Below are positions 10,787 to 22,400 of a stretch of DNA of 64,000 nucleotides, piece by piece. The stretch comes from Owenia fusiformis. Its lineage: Eukaryota > Annelida > Polychaeta > Sabellida > Oweniidae. Made by a program: the position numbers and the translations under genes. Numbering within the stretch: position 1 is the first letter of the stretch; each line of letters begins with the position of its first letter. The stretch spans positions 25,127,248-25,191,247 of the forward strand of contig CAIIXF020000003.1 of NCBI GenBank assembly GCA_903813345.2, given 5' to 3'. The notes under the pieces are model-generated. The model did not search any database. It was given only the letters and a program-made list of their open reading frames with translations, and was not told where the DNA came from.

Positions 10787-10870
10787 CCTGCCTTTTGACC
10801 TTTGTATGAAGTCGAATGGGAATTCAGCGCTTGAACCCTTGAGATTGATCTTTAAAAGGCATTATCAGGA
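10787..10870 (+). promoter_or_regulatory. Candidate SECIS element (form 2) in MsrA 3' UTR
   Basis: The SECIS core quartet is ATGA at 10806-10809 against TGAT at 10846-10849 (T-T, G-A, A-G and A-T oppositions). Helix I pairs GCCTTTT (10790-10796) with AAAAGGC (10854-10860), with CCTG/CAGG further out. Helix II runs for about ten positions, including tandem G-A/A-G and pairs ending GGG/CCC. The conserved unpaired AA is at 10821-10822, eleven bases after ATGA, followed by a mini-helix TTCA/TGAA, as in form 2 SECIS. The 5' internal loop (about 9 nt) is longer than average. Confidence 0.72.
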
Positions 10871-10943
10871 GATACATTTTACTTATAAAATTGTGTACAT
10901 TCATTTTATATACATATTGCTAGTGTAATGTGATTGTATTGTT

Positions 10944-10960
10944 AATAAATATAGAATAAA
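10944..10960 (+). terminator. Polyadenylation signals of MsrA
   Basis: Two AATAAA hexamers (10944-10949 and 10955-10960) lie about 80 bp after the SECIS candidate, so transcripts ending here keep it. An earlier AATAAA at 10064-10069, just after the second terminal exon, would give transcripts without it. Confidence 0.6.
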
Positions 10961-10974
10961 TTTGATATGATTTA

Positions 10975-12006
10975 TAATTTGTATTCTGAATATGAGGAGA
11001 AAAATGGATGATTTATGAGTGAACATTTTTGGCATCTTGTGATGTGCCATGATAAATCCCAACTAATAAAAATACAAAGATGTTGTACAAAGATCTTCCA
11101 TACCAAGAGGATTGTCTTCTAGACCTCCAACTGGATATTCGACCTTGATCTTGATCGATGACATTGAGAATGTCAGTATTTTTATAAATATGTTGTATGG
11201 ACTATTGATGCATAATCATTGATCTAAAAGATTTGAACTACTGCAATATTTTGATCACTTCTGTATTAAAAATTTTTTCTGGAAATATGACCAAAATTAG
11301 CGTTATGGATTTTGAAGTGAAAAAATGGCAGCTGCTTGATTTTGAATTTCGTAATCACAACTCAACCCTATATATGGCAGAATGTCGAGATGGACCCTCA
11401 GGAGCCAATCCTCCTTGTTTGCAAAGGAACTACAAGTAGCTCAACATATAGATGGCAGTAGTGGTCTGTCTATGTCCATTCATATACGTATTCTCTTTGT
11501 TGACCCAGTCACTATGGACATTGGGCCTTGGTGCGAACTTAATTTAATTTTTAATTGTAATATCTTAAAAACTTTTCCACAAAATGAATATAAATTCCCT
11601 CAATTTATAACACATTTTTCCCAATCAATGCTTTACTTTTAGAATTTATTTGAGGAAATTGTGGGCAAATAAGAATTAGAGGCAATAAGAGGAATAAGCG
11701 GCACAAGTAAAAACCATGGTGATTAGTTATAAGATTTAAAATGTGGATCCATTTCTTGCATCACATTTGTGGGAAATGGGTTTAACTTATCCATTAAATC
11801 CTGGTAATGGATACATATAATTTTTCAAAACATTATTTAGCTTCCCTGCCCTTGTTGATATCCAAATCAGCTTCTATCCATGGCCTGCTATTCTCTAACT
11901 AGGTTTGAAAGAACAATATCCTAATTAGCTATTGATTGGAATCCAAACACTATTTCACCCCGGGATAATTTTATTTTCGTTTAGTGCACGTACCGTCTCC
12001 GGGATA
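10975..12006. other. Intergenic DNA; nothing identified
   Basis: No open frame with splice support or recognisable repeat structure was seen between the MsrA poly(A) signals and the EF-hand gene leader. Confidence 0.5.
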
Positions 12007-12160
12007 TGACGTCACCAGCAACCACATTGTTGAAAGATGGCGGAAGTTTTCACAAACTTGAATATTTTCTGTGGTTCAATGCTAAAGCAGTTCCCGATGA
12101 TACCATAAACAAACCAGTTATTCTTCAACAACCACTACATTAATATTTTTTTCGAAATGG
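12007..12160 (+). promoter_or_regulatory. 5' leader of the EF-hand gene with a uORF
   Basis: TGACGTCA at 12007-12014 is a perfect CRE-type site. A 23-codon upstream ORF (12037-12108, beginning MAEVFTNLNIF) precedes the proposed start ATG at 12157-12159. That ATG has a good context (GAAATGG) and is cut by a GTAAGT donor after its fourth base. A diverged copy of 12007-12069 lies at 12938-13000. Confidence 0.5.
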
Positions 12161-15100
12161 GTAAGTAACTGCAATATCTTAGAAAATAGACGAGTTCATG
12201 ATAGCACTTTTTGATTTTTTAGTTTTTTTCTAAATTTAAAAAAAGAAAAAAGTAAACAAAATTAAAATACTTAAGTATCGTGATATTCCTTGCTGGTTCT
12301 TCGATGATTAATAATTAAAAGATTTTGATGTGTCTGTGTTTTTCTGCCACACTTTCTGAATGCATGAATACATGTGTACGTAGATATACACTGTGAAATA
12401 ACTGAGGCAGATTGAGGACCCACAGATGGCAGAATTTATCTTGGAATAAATCTAGACTGGAGTCCATTTCACTGCTTCATTTCGTCAGTAGAACGGCAAA
12501 AATAAGAAATTGGGAGACCATTGTGCAATAATATATGGAAAAGTATATTCATAATGTACATAATGACATTTGTATATTTCAGATTTTTTAGTTTTTTGTG
12601 CAATAAGCCTGTGTCGTCTTGTAATTTGAAGAATTTCAGCCATGTTAATCTTATTGAAAATAACATGGCAAAGAAACATCCAAATATAAGAGGCCACACA
12701 CTTTATAAGCCAAACTAGAAGCAATCCAAGATATACAAATGTCATTCATGTACATTATGAATATACTTTTCCATATATTATTGCACAATGGTCTCCCAAT
12801 TTCTTATTTTTGCCGTTCTACTGACGAAATGAAGCAGTGAAATGGACTCTAATGGGATTTTATTATAAAAAATTCTGGCATCTGTGTGAGGACCTTCTTG
12901 GGCACATGTTATTGTTGGGAATACCATTGGCATCAGGTGAAAATCACCAGAAACCACATTGTTGGAGGATGGTGGAAGTTTTCACAAACATGAATATTTT
13001 AATTTTACCGTAAGAAAAAGTACATGTATTAAAATTTGTCACAATTGTATTCTTCCACTTCAGATATCCATGGAACAGAACTTGTATACAAGAAGGTTAT
13101 TAACCCTGGCCTGGACAATATCAATCATGCTAATAAGCTGGGGATACGCCTCAAATCTACAAATGCTCTACGATCTCCAATGCCAATACATGCCAATCGT
13201 TCAAACCAATTACGAGATAAACTTTCACCTAGGAAAATATTACCACAGAATGCAGATTCTGCTTCTCAATCATATGTAACAAATGACTATATTAGGGATG
13301 TAATAGTTCCAGTAAGTTAATTATATTTAATTATCAGCTCAAAACAATTTTATTTATCAAGAACAAGCTCTAGTGGCCTCAGTCTTGACCATGGGAGCAC
13401 ACTTTTGACCTATCTCTCGTGGCTAATTCACTAACTAGATGAGCATTATTTTGAAACTTCAATACGGTGAAATCTGTAAAGTGGAACACCTCTGTAAGTG
13501 GAACACTTTTCTGAGTCCAAGACCAAACACCTGACTTAATGTAGAACACTTCCAAAACGGAACACTTTTCAGAGGTTCAAAAGGTGTTCCACTTACACAG
13601 GTTTTACTGTTCTTTAAGAGGTAAATATTTGTTGTTGATGCAACTAACAGGTCATTCTGAAGTGGTCACCAAAAGTGTTGACTTATTGTTATAGTCTCCG
13701 TTTTTGTGACAGTGGCATGGCACTTGGTGTTTGGCATCTGTAACAAATACTAGTAGCTGATGGTGACATTTTGCATGTAATGCCTTGTATTCATTTGGCA
13801 TGATGAACTAATTATGACCTGTCAGTGACATTTCAAACATTCTAATACGATATCCGGAATTGCTTGATAAATTAAATATTTATTCACAATTCAGAATCAG
13901 AATCAAACTTGAAGTCTTGGAATGCAAAATGCAATAATATTTAGTTACATATACAATAAACCAATACTGTAGTTCAAATTTTACCAGTTGATCAAGTTGA
14001 TTTTATATTTTCAAAAGATGTTATAGCCTATTTTATTTGTTTTCTTTGCTTCAGATAAGTCCAGTGCCAAATACTGATGATGGAAATGTGCATAGGTCAA
14101 TCACCCCATTATCATTCGCGTAAGTTTTTGTTATCACCTTACTCTATAGAGTTTAATGAGCATTATTGTTTGATTCCCCCAAAATATTTGTTTGAACTAT
14201 TCGACCATTTCTCTATGTATATACATTTTCCTTTTAAAACTTATAGTTCTTATACAATCAAAACACATTTGATTTGACACTTTTCATTTTTATAGACACT
14301 TAAAAAGTATTTTCAATTTCTAATGGATCACTTTTGAATATGAGAAATAATTTTCATATTCTGTATTTCAATTCCAACTGTAGGTCAAACAACGCATTCA
14401 GGTACTTTTTCACATAATGCCTTTAAATGGAATTAAGCTTTGCTTTGCTGGACTAGTAGAAATCCAATATCTGACATTCTTAGCTTATTGTAAACTTGTT
14501 GGAATCAATGCCTTGCTAGATAAATACATAAAGTCACTATTGATTAATTTAAAATGATCATTTTTGAGCCAAGCTTAACACTATGCTCTTAGGCTTATAA
14601 ATAAACATGATGGTATTGGGTTGAATTGACAAGAGTTGCAAAATATCATGTCCTTAGATATTTATATTTATTTAGACATATGCTTTTAAAACAGCAGCAC
14701 TCTAACATATATGATGTTAGGTGCGTCTACATCAATAACAAACATTTAACAGGAAACTATGTCCTTACATTAAACTGCATGCAACAGTTGAAAGACATAT
14801 CTTATGCCTGCGGGTGGGTCACATTTACTCCGATTCATTGGCTGGCACCTGGCTAATTGAGTATTCTGTTCAAAATGGTATTCTGCTTTCGTATTCCGTT
14901 CAACAGATTATTTCCTTGGAGATAAAATTGCAAAACATGCTTAGTAATTGGTTCCTAGATCCTATCATGTCTGGATATACTAAAAATCTCATTTTTGTTT
15001 AAGTTGACAAAAATTCCATAATTGTTGGTAAATGTGTTTACCAAATGTGTGTGTTTGCTGCTTTTTGCTTGAGGTGCAGTAAACTATTAACTGCTGCACT

Positions 15101-15740
15101 TTGTTTTTTTTGATTACATGTATATTGATAAATCCATAATGTAGTTACCATTAAGTCAAAATACAATCACAATGTATAACAGGTACATTCACATATAATA
15201 TTCAGAGACATTTAAATGGGCAAAATTTCATTGATATTATCATTTAGCAGATTGGCTTTAAGTTGATAGCTTTTACCATTATCTTCCATACAATTGTAGG
15301 TCTTCATCCAGGATGAAGAAGGTCCCATTGCCTCTAGTTTCAGGGAAGGTACCAACTCCAAACTCAGCTCGCAACTTAAAAACCATGTCTCTCTGTTCTG
15401 AAAGACAATATCTGGTAAGACTTTAAAACTTTTTTTTGGAATGAATTTTGAAGGAGGCATGTGAAATCATGTCAATATTCAAAAATAGACAAGTATTAAC
15501 AGAAAACTGTAAAATGAATTTACAGGAAAACAATGAAATGAAAAATAAAACTTATACAGTCTTTCCATGATGTTTTTTCTTCTTTTCAAAATTCTCACTT
15601 AGATTTTACCTGACAAGGACTTCTTACTTGTCTGATTGACCAAAATAATCTCATATTTCATGATGTTCCAATTAATTCTCCACAGGGTGCCAATAGATTT
15701 GTTACTTTAGGTAAACAGTCATTTTCAAATTCTAAAATTC
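12157..15740 (+). CDS. 5' exons of the EF-hand gene (unrecognised N-terminal region)
   Basis: Exon 12157-12160 (ATGG) joins exon 13064-13311 in phase to give a protein beginning MDIHGTELVYKKVINPGLDN, followed by a basic, Ser/Asn-rich stretch. Exon 13064-13311 joins exon 14055-14119 in phase (ISPVPNTDDGNVHRS). Two further candidates are an 18-base microexon (14384-14401) and exon 15686-15740 (GANRFVTLGKQSFSNSK). Their phases do not yet chain completely to the exon at 19498, so one or more connecting exons are missing. I assign these to the downstream EF-hand gene because strand and spacing agree and the region holds no other terminator; they could be a separate gene. No domain recognised. Confidence 0.5.
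12411..12896. mobile_element. Foldback element with ~165-bp inverted arms
   Basis: The left arm (about 12411-12581) is the reverse complement of the right arm (about 12734-12896), strongest from GAGTCCATTTCACTGC at 12460 to GACATTTGTATAT, with a ~150-bp unique centre. Open frames on both strands here are by-products of the symmetry. The arms would fold into a long hairpin. It sits in intron 1 of the EF-hand gene, between the two leader copies. Confidence 0.8.
12938..13000 (+). repeat. Second, diverged copy of the EF-hand gene leader
   Basis: The segment CACCAGAAACCACATTGTTG... through GGAAGTTTTCACAAACATGA closely repeats 12007-12069. The copied uORF is still open for a short distance (MVEVFTNMNILI). 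The CRE core TGACGTCA has decayed to TGAAAATCA. Confidence 0.7.
13470..13800. repeat. Dispersed repeats (GTGGAACAC type and GTGGTGACA type)
   Basis: At 13480-13615 GTGGAACACC and its complement recur in both orientations, ending in CAGGTTTTACTG; a related GTGTTCACTA.. CAGGTTTTACTA end is at 16100-16146. At 13665-13790 begins a second family (TTGTTATAGTCTCCGTTTTTG ... GTGACATTTTG ... TAATGCCTTG) with copies at 16965-17420 and 26566-26650. Confidence 0.55.
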
Positions 15741-15987
15741 GTAAATGCTTTCTATTGTATTTTGTTTACTGCCATTTTTAGCGAGCTATATCTCATTGGT
15801 ATGTTCCTATACTGTCACTGGTATGTTATACTGTTCATAAAGTTATTTAGTTTTAAGTATTTACAAGTTATGTATAATTACAATAAAACCTCTGTCATGT
15901 CTGTATGTATTGAACTTTTTTGTCTAGAAAAATGTTCAATGTTGGTAGGTGTTTTTCACCACAAAGAGGGTTATTTATACCAAAGTC

Positions 15988-16091
15988 AGTAGACTATCAT
16001 CCTCCGAACATAGGCCTCCAGAACTCGTACCTCCTTCGTCCATGATGTGGATGATGTCTGGGACCCTGCGTTTGGAGGATGGTAGACTATG
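15988..16091. repeat. Short hairpin repeat
   Basis: GTAGACTATCATCCTCCGAAC at the left end is mirrored by GTTTGGAGGATGGTAGACTA at the right. It lies beside the GTGTTCACTA repeat; the open frame through it is likely fortuitous. Confidence 0.55.
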
Positions 16092-16964
16092 TGACGAGGA
16101 AGGGTGTTCACTAGAGAGAGGTGTTCACTAAGACAGGTTTTACTATACTGTAAATTCAGAAAATTGACTAATCTATGATTTAACTTGGAAAATATTATAA
16201 TATTAATTTCATGAAATTCATGCTGACGGATGTTTAAACCTGTAGCTCATGGATATTATGACTTGCAGAAACAGATTCGGAAAGTATTGAACGTGTATTG
16301 CAAATGCAATATGTTTACAACAACTTCTTGATTCAAGTTGTCTATATGTAAACACTTACAATGGCTTAAAAATCACTAAAAGAGTTTTTGTATGAAATAA
16401 TCTGATAAGAATTTTTGTTGAATTTGTATTTAAGAATTCTTCAAAGAGAATTCAATTAAATCAGAAGTGCCAGCATAGCATATCCAAATCAAATCTATTC
16501 AGAATCGTTCTAAATGGTCTGAATATGTTGTGAAAGCCATCCATTATTCTATTTGTCGTTAACAAATATTTGCTTTACCAAGGTTAACACAGACACAATA
16601 TTTGGATGCTTAAATTCTAGATCAATTTTCAACATGTAATGTTTGAGTAATATATTATAGCACTACATGTTACATGTTCAGGAAGTCGGTTTGTTTGCTA
16701 ACTACTGTGTTGGCAATTAGATAATTGATGTCTAAGGTCAAGGGGCTACCTTGAATTTCTCATAACCTAATTTATAGAACCTCCGTTGCTTGGCCCCTAG
16801 AGTCCAAGGAGGTAGATAATTATTTATGAAATTTTGAATACTGTATAATGGATATTCTCAAAACATTCAATTTTTATGTCACCTCTGAGAAATGATGTTA
16901 CATGTGTAGTGTATCTGAACACCTTTCTGGTTTAAACACCTTTGATTTGAACTCTTTTTGGTTC

Positions 16965-17690
16965 CATTTTTATGTCACCACCAAAAAGTGGTGACATATT
17001 GTTATGGTCTCGGTTTTTGTTGACGGCTGATGGCGGTTGGTGGTTGGTGATCAGCGTCTGTAACAATTTCTTACAACTTCCAATAACTTAACAAATACTG
17101 TTTAGACTGACTTCATTTTTTTCAAAATCATCTACAAGTTTCAAATCTGGCTATAGATTTGACTTTCTTGAGGTCAAAAAATATTTTACCTTCAATGACC
17201 TTCTCAAGGTCAAAAAGGTTTTTGTTCATCTTTCTTCAAATTGACCAAATTATTTTCAAAATCATCTACAAGTTCTTAGACATTCAAATCTGACTTTAGA
17301 TTTGAGATTTTACCTCCAATGACCTTCTCGGGTTCAAAAAAGGTTACTTAAAATCTTACTTAAAATTGAACTCATAATATTGTGAGCAACTCGGTGGTGA
17401 CATTTTGTCATGTTAATGCCTTGTTTATTCTGCTATATAGACTTCCATGTAAAAAACTTTGAAACATGAACACCTGCCAATCTTAACACTTTTGGCTGGT
17501 CCCAATAATAAATATACAGTATATGTTTATTATAAGCTACATTTCTAGTGAGTCTAGCATCTGGCAGTCATTTAAATTGTCATCAGCTTTCAGCCTGTGT
17601 AACAATTGTTACACATTTGTAACCATATGCAGCTGGTGACATTTTGTTATGTTAGTGGTCTTCTTTTCATGTTAGTGGTCTTGTTTACAC
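16965..17690. repeat. Copies of the GTGGTGACA dispersed repeat
   Basis: The segment opens with GTCACCACCAAAAAGTGGTGACATA, itself a hairpin, and repeats the phrase TTTCAAAATCATCTACAAGTT twice (about 17120 and 17255), each near GACCTTCTC. It closes at 17395-17425 with GGTGACATTTTGTCATG and a diverged copy of the end at 17630-17690. Confidence 0.5.
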
Positions 17691-17739
17691 ATGCAATATG
17701 TAAAAACTTTGTTCCCTCAGAGGGAATGCTCTCTCACAT

Positions 17740-19361
17740 ATACTTTACATGCAAGTATTTTATTTATGTATTGTAATTGTTGATTGTATTGTTGATTTTT
17801 TGGAAAAATTTAAAATATTTTGTGAACAACAGTTTGGTTTCAGAAAAAACAGATCAACATATATGGCACTTTTGAAGTTTCTGGAATCACTTCGTTCATC
17901 ACTTATTGATAAAAAATTTAATATTGCAATATTTATAGACTTATCGAAAGCCTTTGACACTGTAAACCATGAGATTCTTTTGGAGAAATTACATTTCTAC
18001 GGAATAAGGGGTATCGCTCATAACTGGTTTGCAAGTTACTTGAATAATAGAACTCAATCGACGGAGTATGATAATTGTGTATCACATCCTATCCAGATAT
18101 CACGCGGTGTACCACAAGGGTCGATTCTAGGACCTATATTATTTCTCATTTATATTAATGATATTGTGAAAACAACTTCTTTTCTAAAGCTTATAATTTT
18201 TGCTGATGACACAAATTGACTTGCTTCTGGTAAAAATTTAAACGAATTAGTTAATCATATTAACAATGATCTAGACATTTTAGATGACTGGTAAAGGGTG
18301 AACAAACTCTCGCTCAATATTGACAAAACTAAATTCATGTTTTTCACATCGCAAACTCACTCAAAATGAATCGCACCTTTTGAAAATAAATATAAGGAAC
18401 AGTAGTATTGAACGAATTAACAAAACTAACTTTCTTGGTGTAATAATCGATGATAACCTCTCATGAGAAAGTCATATCAAACATATCACTGTGAAGATTT
18501 CACAAACACTGGGTGTTTTATTTAAGGTACACAACAGATTAAATTTTGAATCTCTGAAATCAATTTATTATTCGCTTATAAATAGTCACTTAAGTTATTG
18601 TATTCTTGCATGGGGAACTGCAACCAAACGATTAATGGGTATGATTTTAAAGGTACAGAAACAGTTTCTGAGACTTATATCACATAGTGCCAAAGATACA
18701 CCCTCAGCACCCCTCTTTAAGAATTATAGATTTATTGACGTGTTCGAAGTTTATAAACTCAATGCTGCCTTGTTTGTATTTAATTGTATCAAAAGACCAA
18801 AGGAATTCCCTATCAGCATGTTCAATGATTATTTTATAGCAAATAGCAGTCCATAAAAGAGATACAAGAAACAAATTTGATCTCAGGTCCAATAATTTTA
18901 AATCAGTATTTGGTCAAAAATCCATCAAACATAGAGGCCAAATTATATGGAATGAACTCCCAAACTCCATTAGAGAAATTAACAGCAGAAATAAATTCAA
19001 ATCGGATTATAAAGAATTACTCATAAAAAATCATAGAAGTTAACATTAAATTCTAATCTTGATGGTGTAGACTTATAACTATTAATGCAAATGAAAGAGC
19101 CCCATAAACCTAATTTAACTTCGGATGTATGTAAATACCATATGCTATGCAAACCCTGCAACTTTCTATTTTTCTCTTTCCCTTTCTCTCTCGTTTCTTC
19201 TTCTTGTTTATTAAATGTTTAATGTTCAAGCATCAACTGTTTATTTGAATACTTATATAAGAAAGGCTACATACATCCAAAAGGATGTCAGGCCTAGATA
19301 TGTAAAGTATATGTAAATGTAAAGTATAGATGAATAATAAAAAAAAAAAGAAAAAAAAAAT
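17740..19361 (+). mobile_element. Decayed non-LTR retrotransposon (LINE), 5'-truncated
   Basis: The frame encodes a reverse transcriptase: FGFRKNRST, then [17 protein letters not shown], then [14 protein letters not shown] and the catalytic FADD at the end of the first open part. A TGA follows at 18217-18219, and further stops interrupt the frame. The C-terminal part reappears at 18491-18856 and on to about 19041 (WNELPNSIR, LLIKNH). A 3' A-rich tail ends the element near 19335-19361. The upstream endonuclease domain is absent, as in a 5'-truncated insertion. It resembles the Jockey/CR1-like superfamily; I cannot assign a family. It lies in an intron of the EF-hand gene in the sense orientation. 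Confidence 0.88.
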
Positions 19362-19497
19362 TTACATACTTACTGTACTTGTATGTTATATGCAGAAAAC
19401 AGTGCCTCTGCTACAAATACTTTATAACAAATATTTTTTTTGTTATTTTATTTTTATGTTACGTAGTATTTACTCACTTTCTTTATATTATATGCAG

Positions 19498-22400
19498 AAC
19501 TCAGTGCCTTCAGAGAGAATGTCCTCCCAACACTATGATGAGGATGATGCTGAAAACTGGAACAAGAGTGACCAAGCTTTACGATTTAGTGGAGAACAAA
19601 AATTAAAAAATAGATCTCTCACTTTAAAAAGGGTTTCTGAGGTAAGTCCATACAGTGAATTTTAAGCTTTACAAAATTTAAGAATATCAGCATTGGTCAG
19701 TTGGTCAAGCGTGCTGCCATGTGAATCATAGTATTATCGCTACTCCCATTGTCTCCCAAGGGAGAAGCTACTTTTGCCATGTAACTAGTCTCCCCTATCT
19801 CCTTGAGATGATTAATGTTTTACAGATAATTGATAGACAATAACTAAACATATAAACTGCAACAATGTCTCAAAACATAGATCGTATTAATAGATCATTA
19901 ATGCGCAGTTTGTGTAATATTTCAGATCAAACCACACAGGGTTGACAGAATGTATTACATGAGCGGTAACCAGCTCCCTATAAAATCTAGATATGATATT
20001 GATGAACAAGAGTTGTTACGGTTACGTTCAATGACATCACGGGGATCAAGGTCATATAGGCCACATCTGAAGGGAAGAATTGGGTAAGTCTGAGTTTTTT
20101 CATAAAATGCTTTAATTTTATATTGCTCCTTTAGCCTACCATGTGCCCCGTTAATTCAAAATGTGACACACATCTTGTTGGGGAACCTGGGTATGAACCT
20201 ATTTTACAACATGCTTTATAATGTACCTTATGTAGTTTTATTCACAGCCTTAAAAATGCTTCAAATCAAGACGCATGTTGATTCATTTACAATACCAATC
20301 ATTCACTCTAGTTTCTGGGTCTGTGCGTCAGGCCCGTAGCCAGGATTTGCCAAGGGGGGGTTCACATTTTGAAAAATTCCAGGGGGTTCAAAATCACTTA
20401 AAATGTGCTCAGAATGGTGAAAAACTGCATGCTTTTGAAAGATTTTTTGGCCAGGGGGTTCGATGGGTTCGAGCGAACCCCCCCCCCACCTGGCTACGGG
20501 CCTGGTTCGTCAAACTGTATTATATCCCATGGAACAACAATAACATTAAAAATTATAGCTTGTGTTTTGTCCATTTCATCCAAGCAGTGTATGCCATACA
20601 GGTAAATTGTGCACTATGTGCTATAAGGAGAAACTAGAGGCATGTAGGGCACGCTTACCCTCAAAGAGACTTCAAATATCCAAACACAGCAATTTAAACA
20701 AGCTAATCTGACACCAGAACAAATCCAGAATTTAACCCTGCAAGGGGAGCAAATGACACTTCACCCTGACAGTTATTTCACATATAAGGTGCCATTTGTT
20801 ACCCCTGTGATTACGGTGTATAACATTGAATACAGGCCAGATACCCCTTTCCGTAGAGCCCAATACATGATGACTCAACCAAGTTATGCTCAAGAGAAAA
20901 TTGAATATCGCCACAGACATATTTTCAATCGTCGAGGCCATCTTGCGTTTCATCAATCTGTGAATACAGATTGGTGCAACCTTTCAAACCTTAAAGCTTT
21001 GGAAGATTACCTGATGCAAAAAGGTGAAAATAATTATATGTACTATCAAAAACGATCATCAAAACCTGTTGATGGAAATGTTCCAAAAAAGTTTGGAATA
21101 AAAGAGATGATCTAAATAGATATTACACCAAGGGAACATCTCAAAATATGAAATTTTGTTTTTTAATTCATGTTTTGAGATGGTCCATGGGGACTTTACA
21201 GACCAGTGTTTGCATAAATGTATTTCTATAAACACAAAATGTGATCAAAGGGAGGGTCAAATGTCCATGCCATTTCTATGCAAAATAAATTTAAAATATT
21301 AAAATATTCTATGACAATTATAATATACTGTATAATTATACATATATATCTTATGTTACACTCCACATAGTTCTACTTAAAAGAGGGGTCTTATCCTTCT
21401 TCGAGTTACTTTTGCAGAGAAAAACATCACATTTTGACCTGATCCCTTTGGAATGAATTAACATGTTTTACACACTTTTAAAGCATTTTCCATATTTTTG
21501 AAGCTTTATGAATCCTAAGTGTAAAAGCAACCTTGTCATTTATTTCCTAAATACAAACACAACAAAGGCATTTTGTTTAATTTTTCAGGGACCATCTCCA
21601 AAACTAATTTTAGCTTTCTTGTATTTAGCTGTTGCTATACTAAAGATCAACATGTCTTAACATGTATATATGACTAAGAGATGTGTGCAATTTTGACAAT
21701 ATTTATACACTTTTATATACAGGGTGTCAAATAAATATGTTCCCCTTGATTTCAAGAGTATGATATTTTATGAATAAAAGTGAATATAGTTGAACTAGTC
21801 ATCTGAAACTTCTTGTAGAGTTGCTCCATGAAGCCTAGATTTAATGTGCTAAAGAACAATTCAAATGTCATACAGACAAAAAAATTCTGCAACATTTTGT
21901 GGATGTTAAAGTAGAGGGGAGAACATATTTATTTGACACCCTGTATGTATATGTGCATACATGTTTTTACATAAAATGTATACATTTGTGCAATAAAAGT
22001 TAGTGCAATCTAGTCATTTTGTATCTCATATTAATCTAATGTTATTTCTGATCATGGGTCTTTAAAATAGAATAAAAAAATAATTAAAAGGCCATTGTAA
22101 AGAATACATACATGATCATAGAATCTTAGGATTAAATAAAGTAAATTGGTTTATTTGGCACAGTTTAATTTGGCATTTTCAACATTTTCTGAACATTGTA
22201 CATTATTAGCAGATTATAGCATATTAGCATGATAGTTGGTGTAGATTTACAATAGCAATTTTGTTCAGAATTGTTGAATTACCAAATTAAAATGGGTACA
22301 TACATGTAGCTAAAGCAATTTACAGTTTATGAAATAATACTTTTAGAATGTATTTTACTAATCATTTTTTTTTTTTTTTATTTCTTAACAATTCTTCATT

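Noticed and set aside
12469-12745. Open frames on both strands near 12.5 kb
   Set aside because: They arise from the inverted arms of a foldback element and have no domain.
15949-16131. Possible exon reading SRLSSSEHRPPELV
   Set aside because: The phase would fit, but the sequence is a hairpin repeat beside a dispersed repeat, with weak donor choices.
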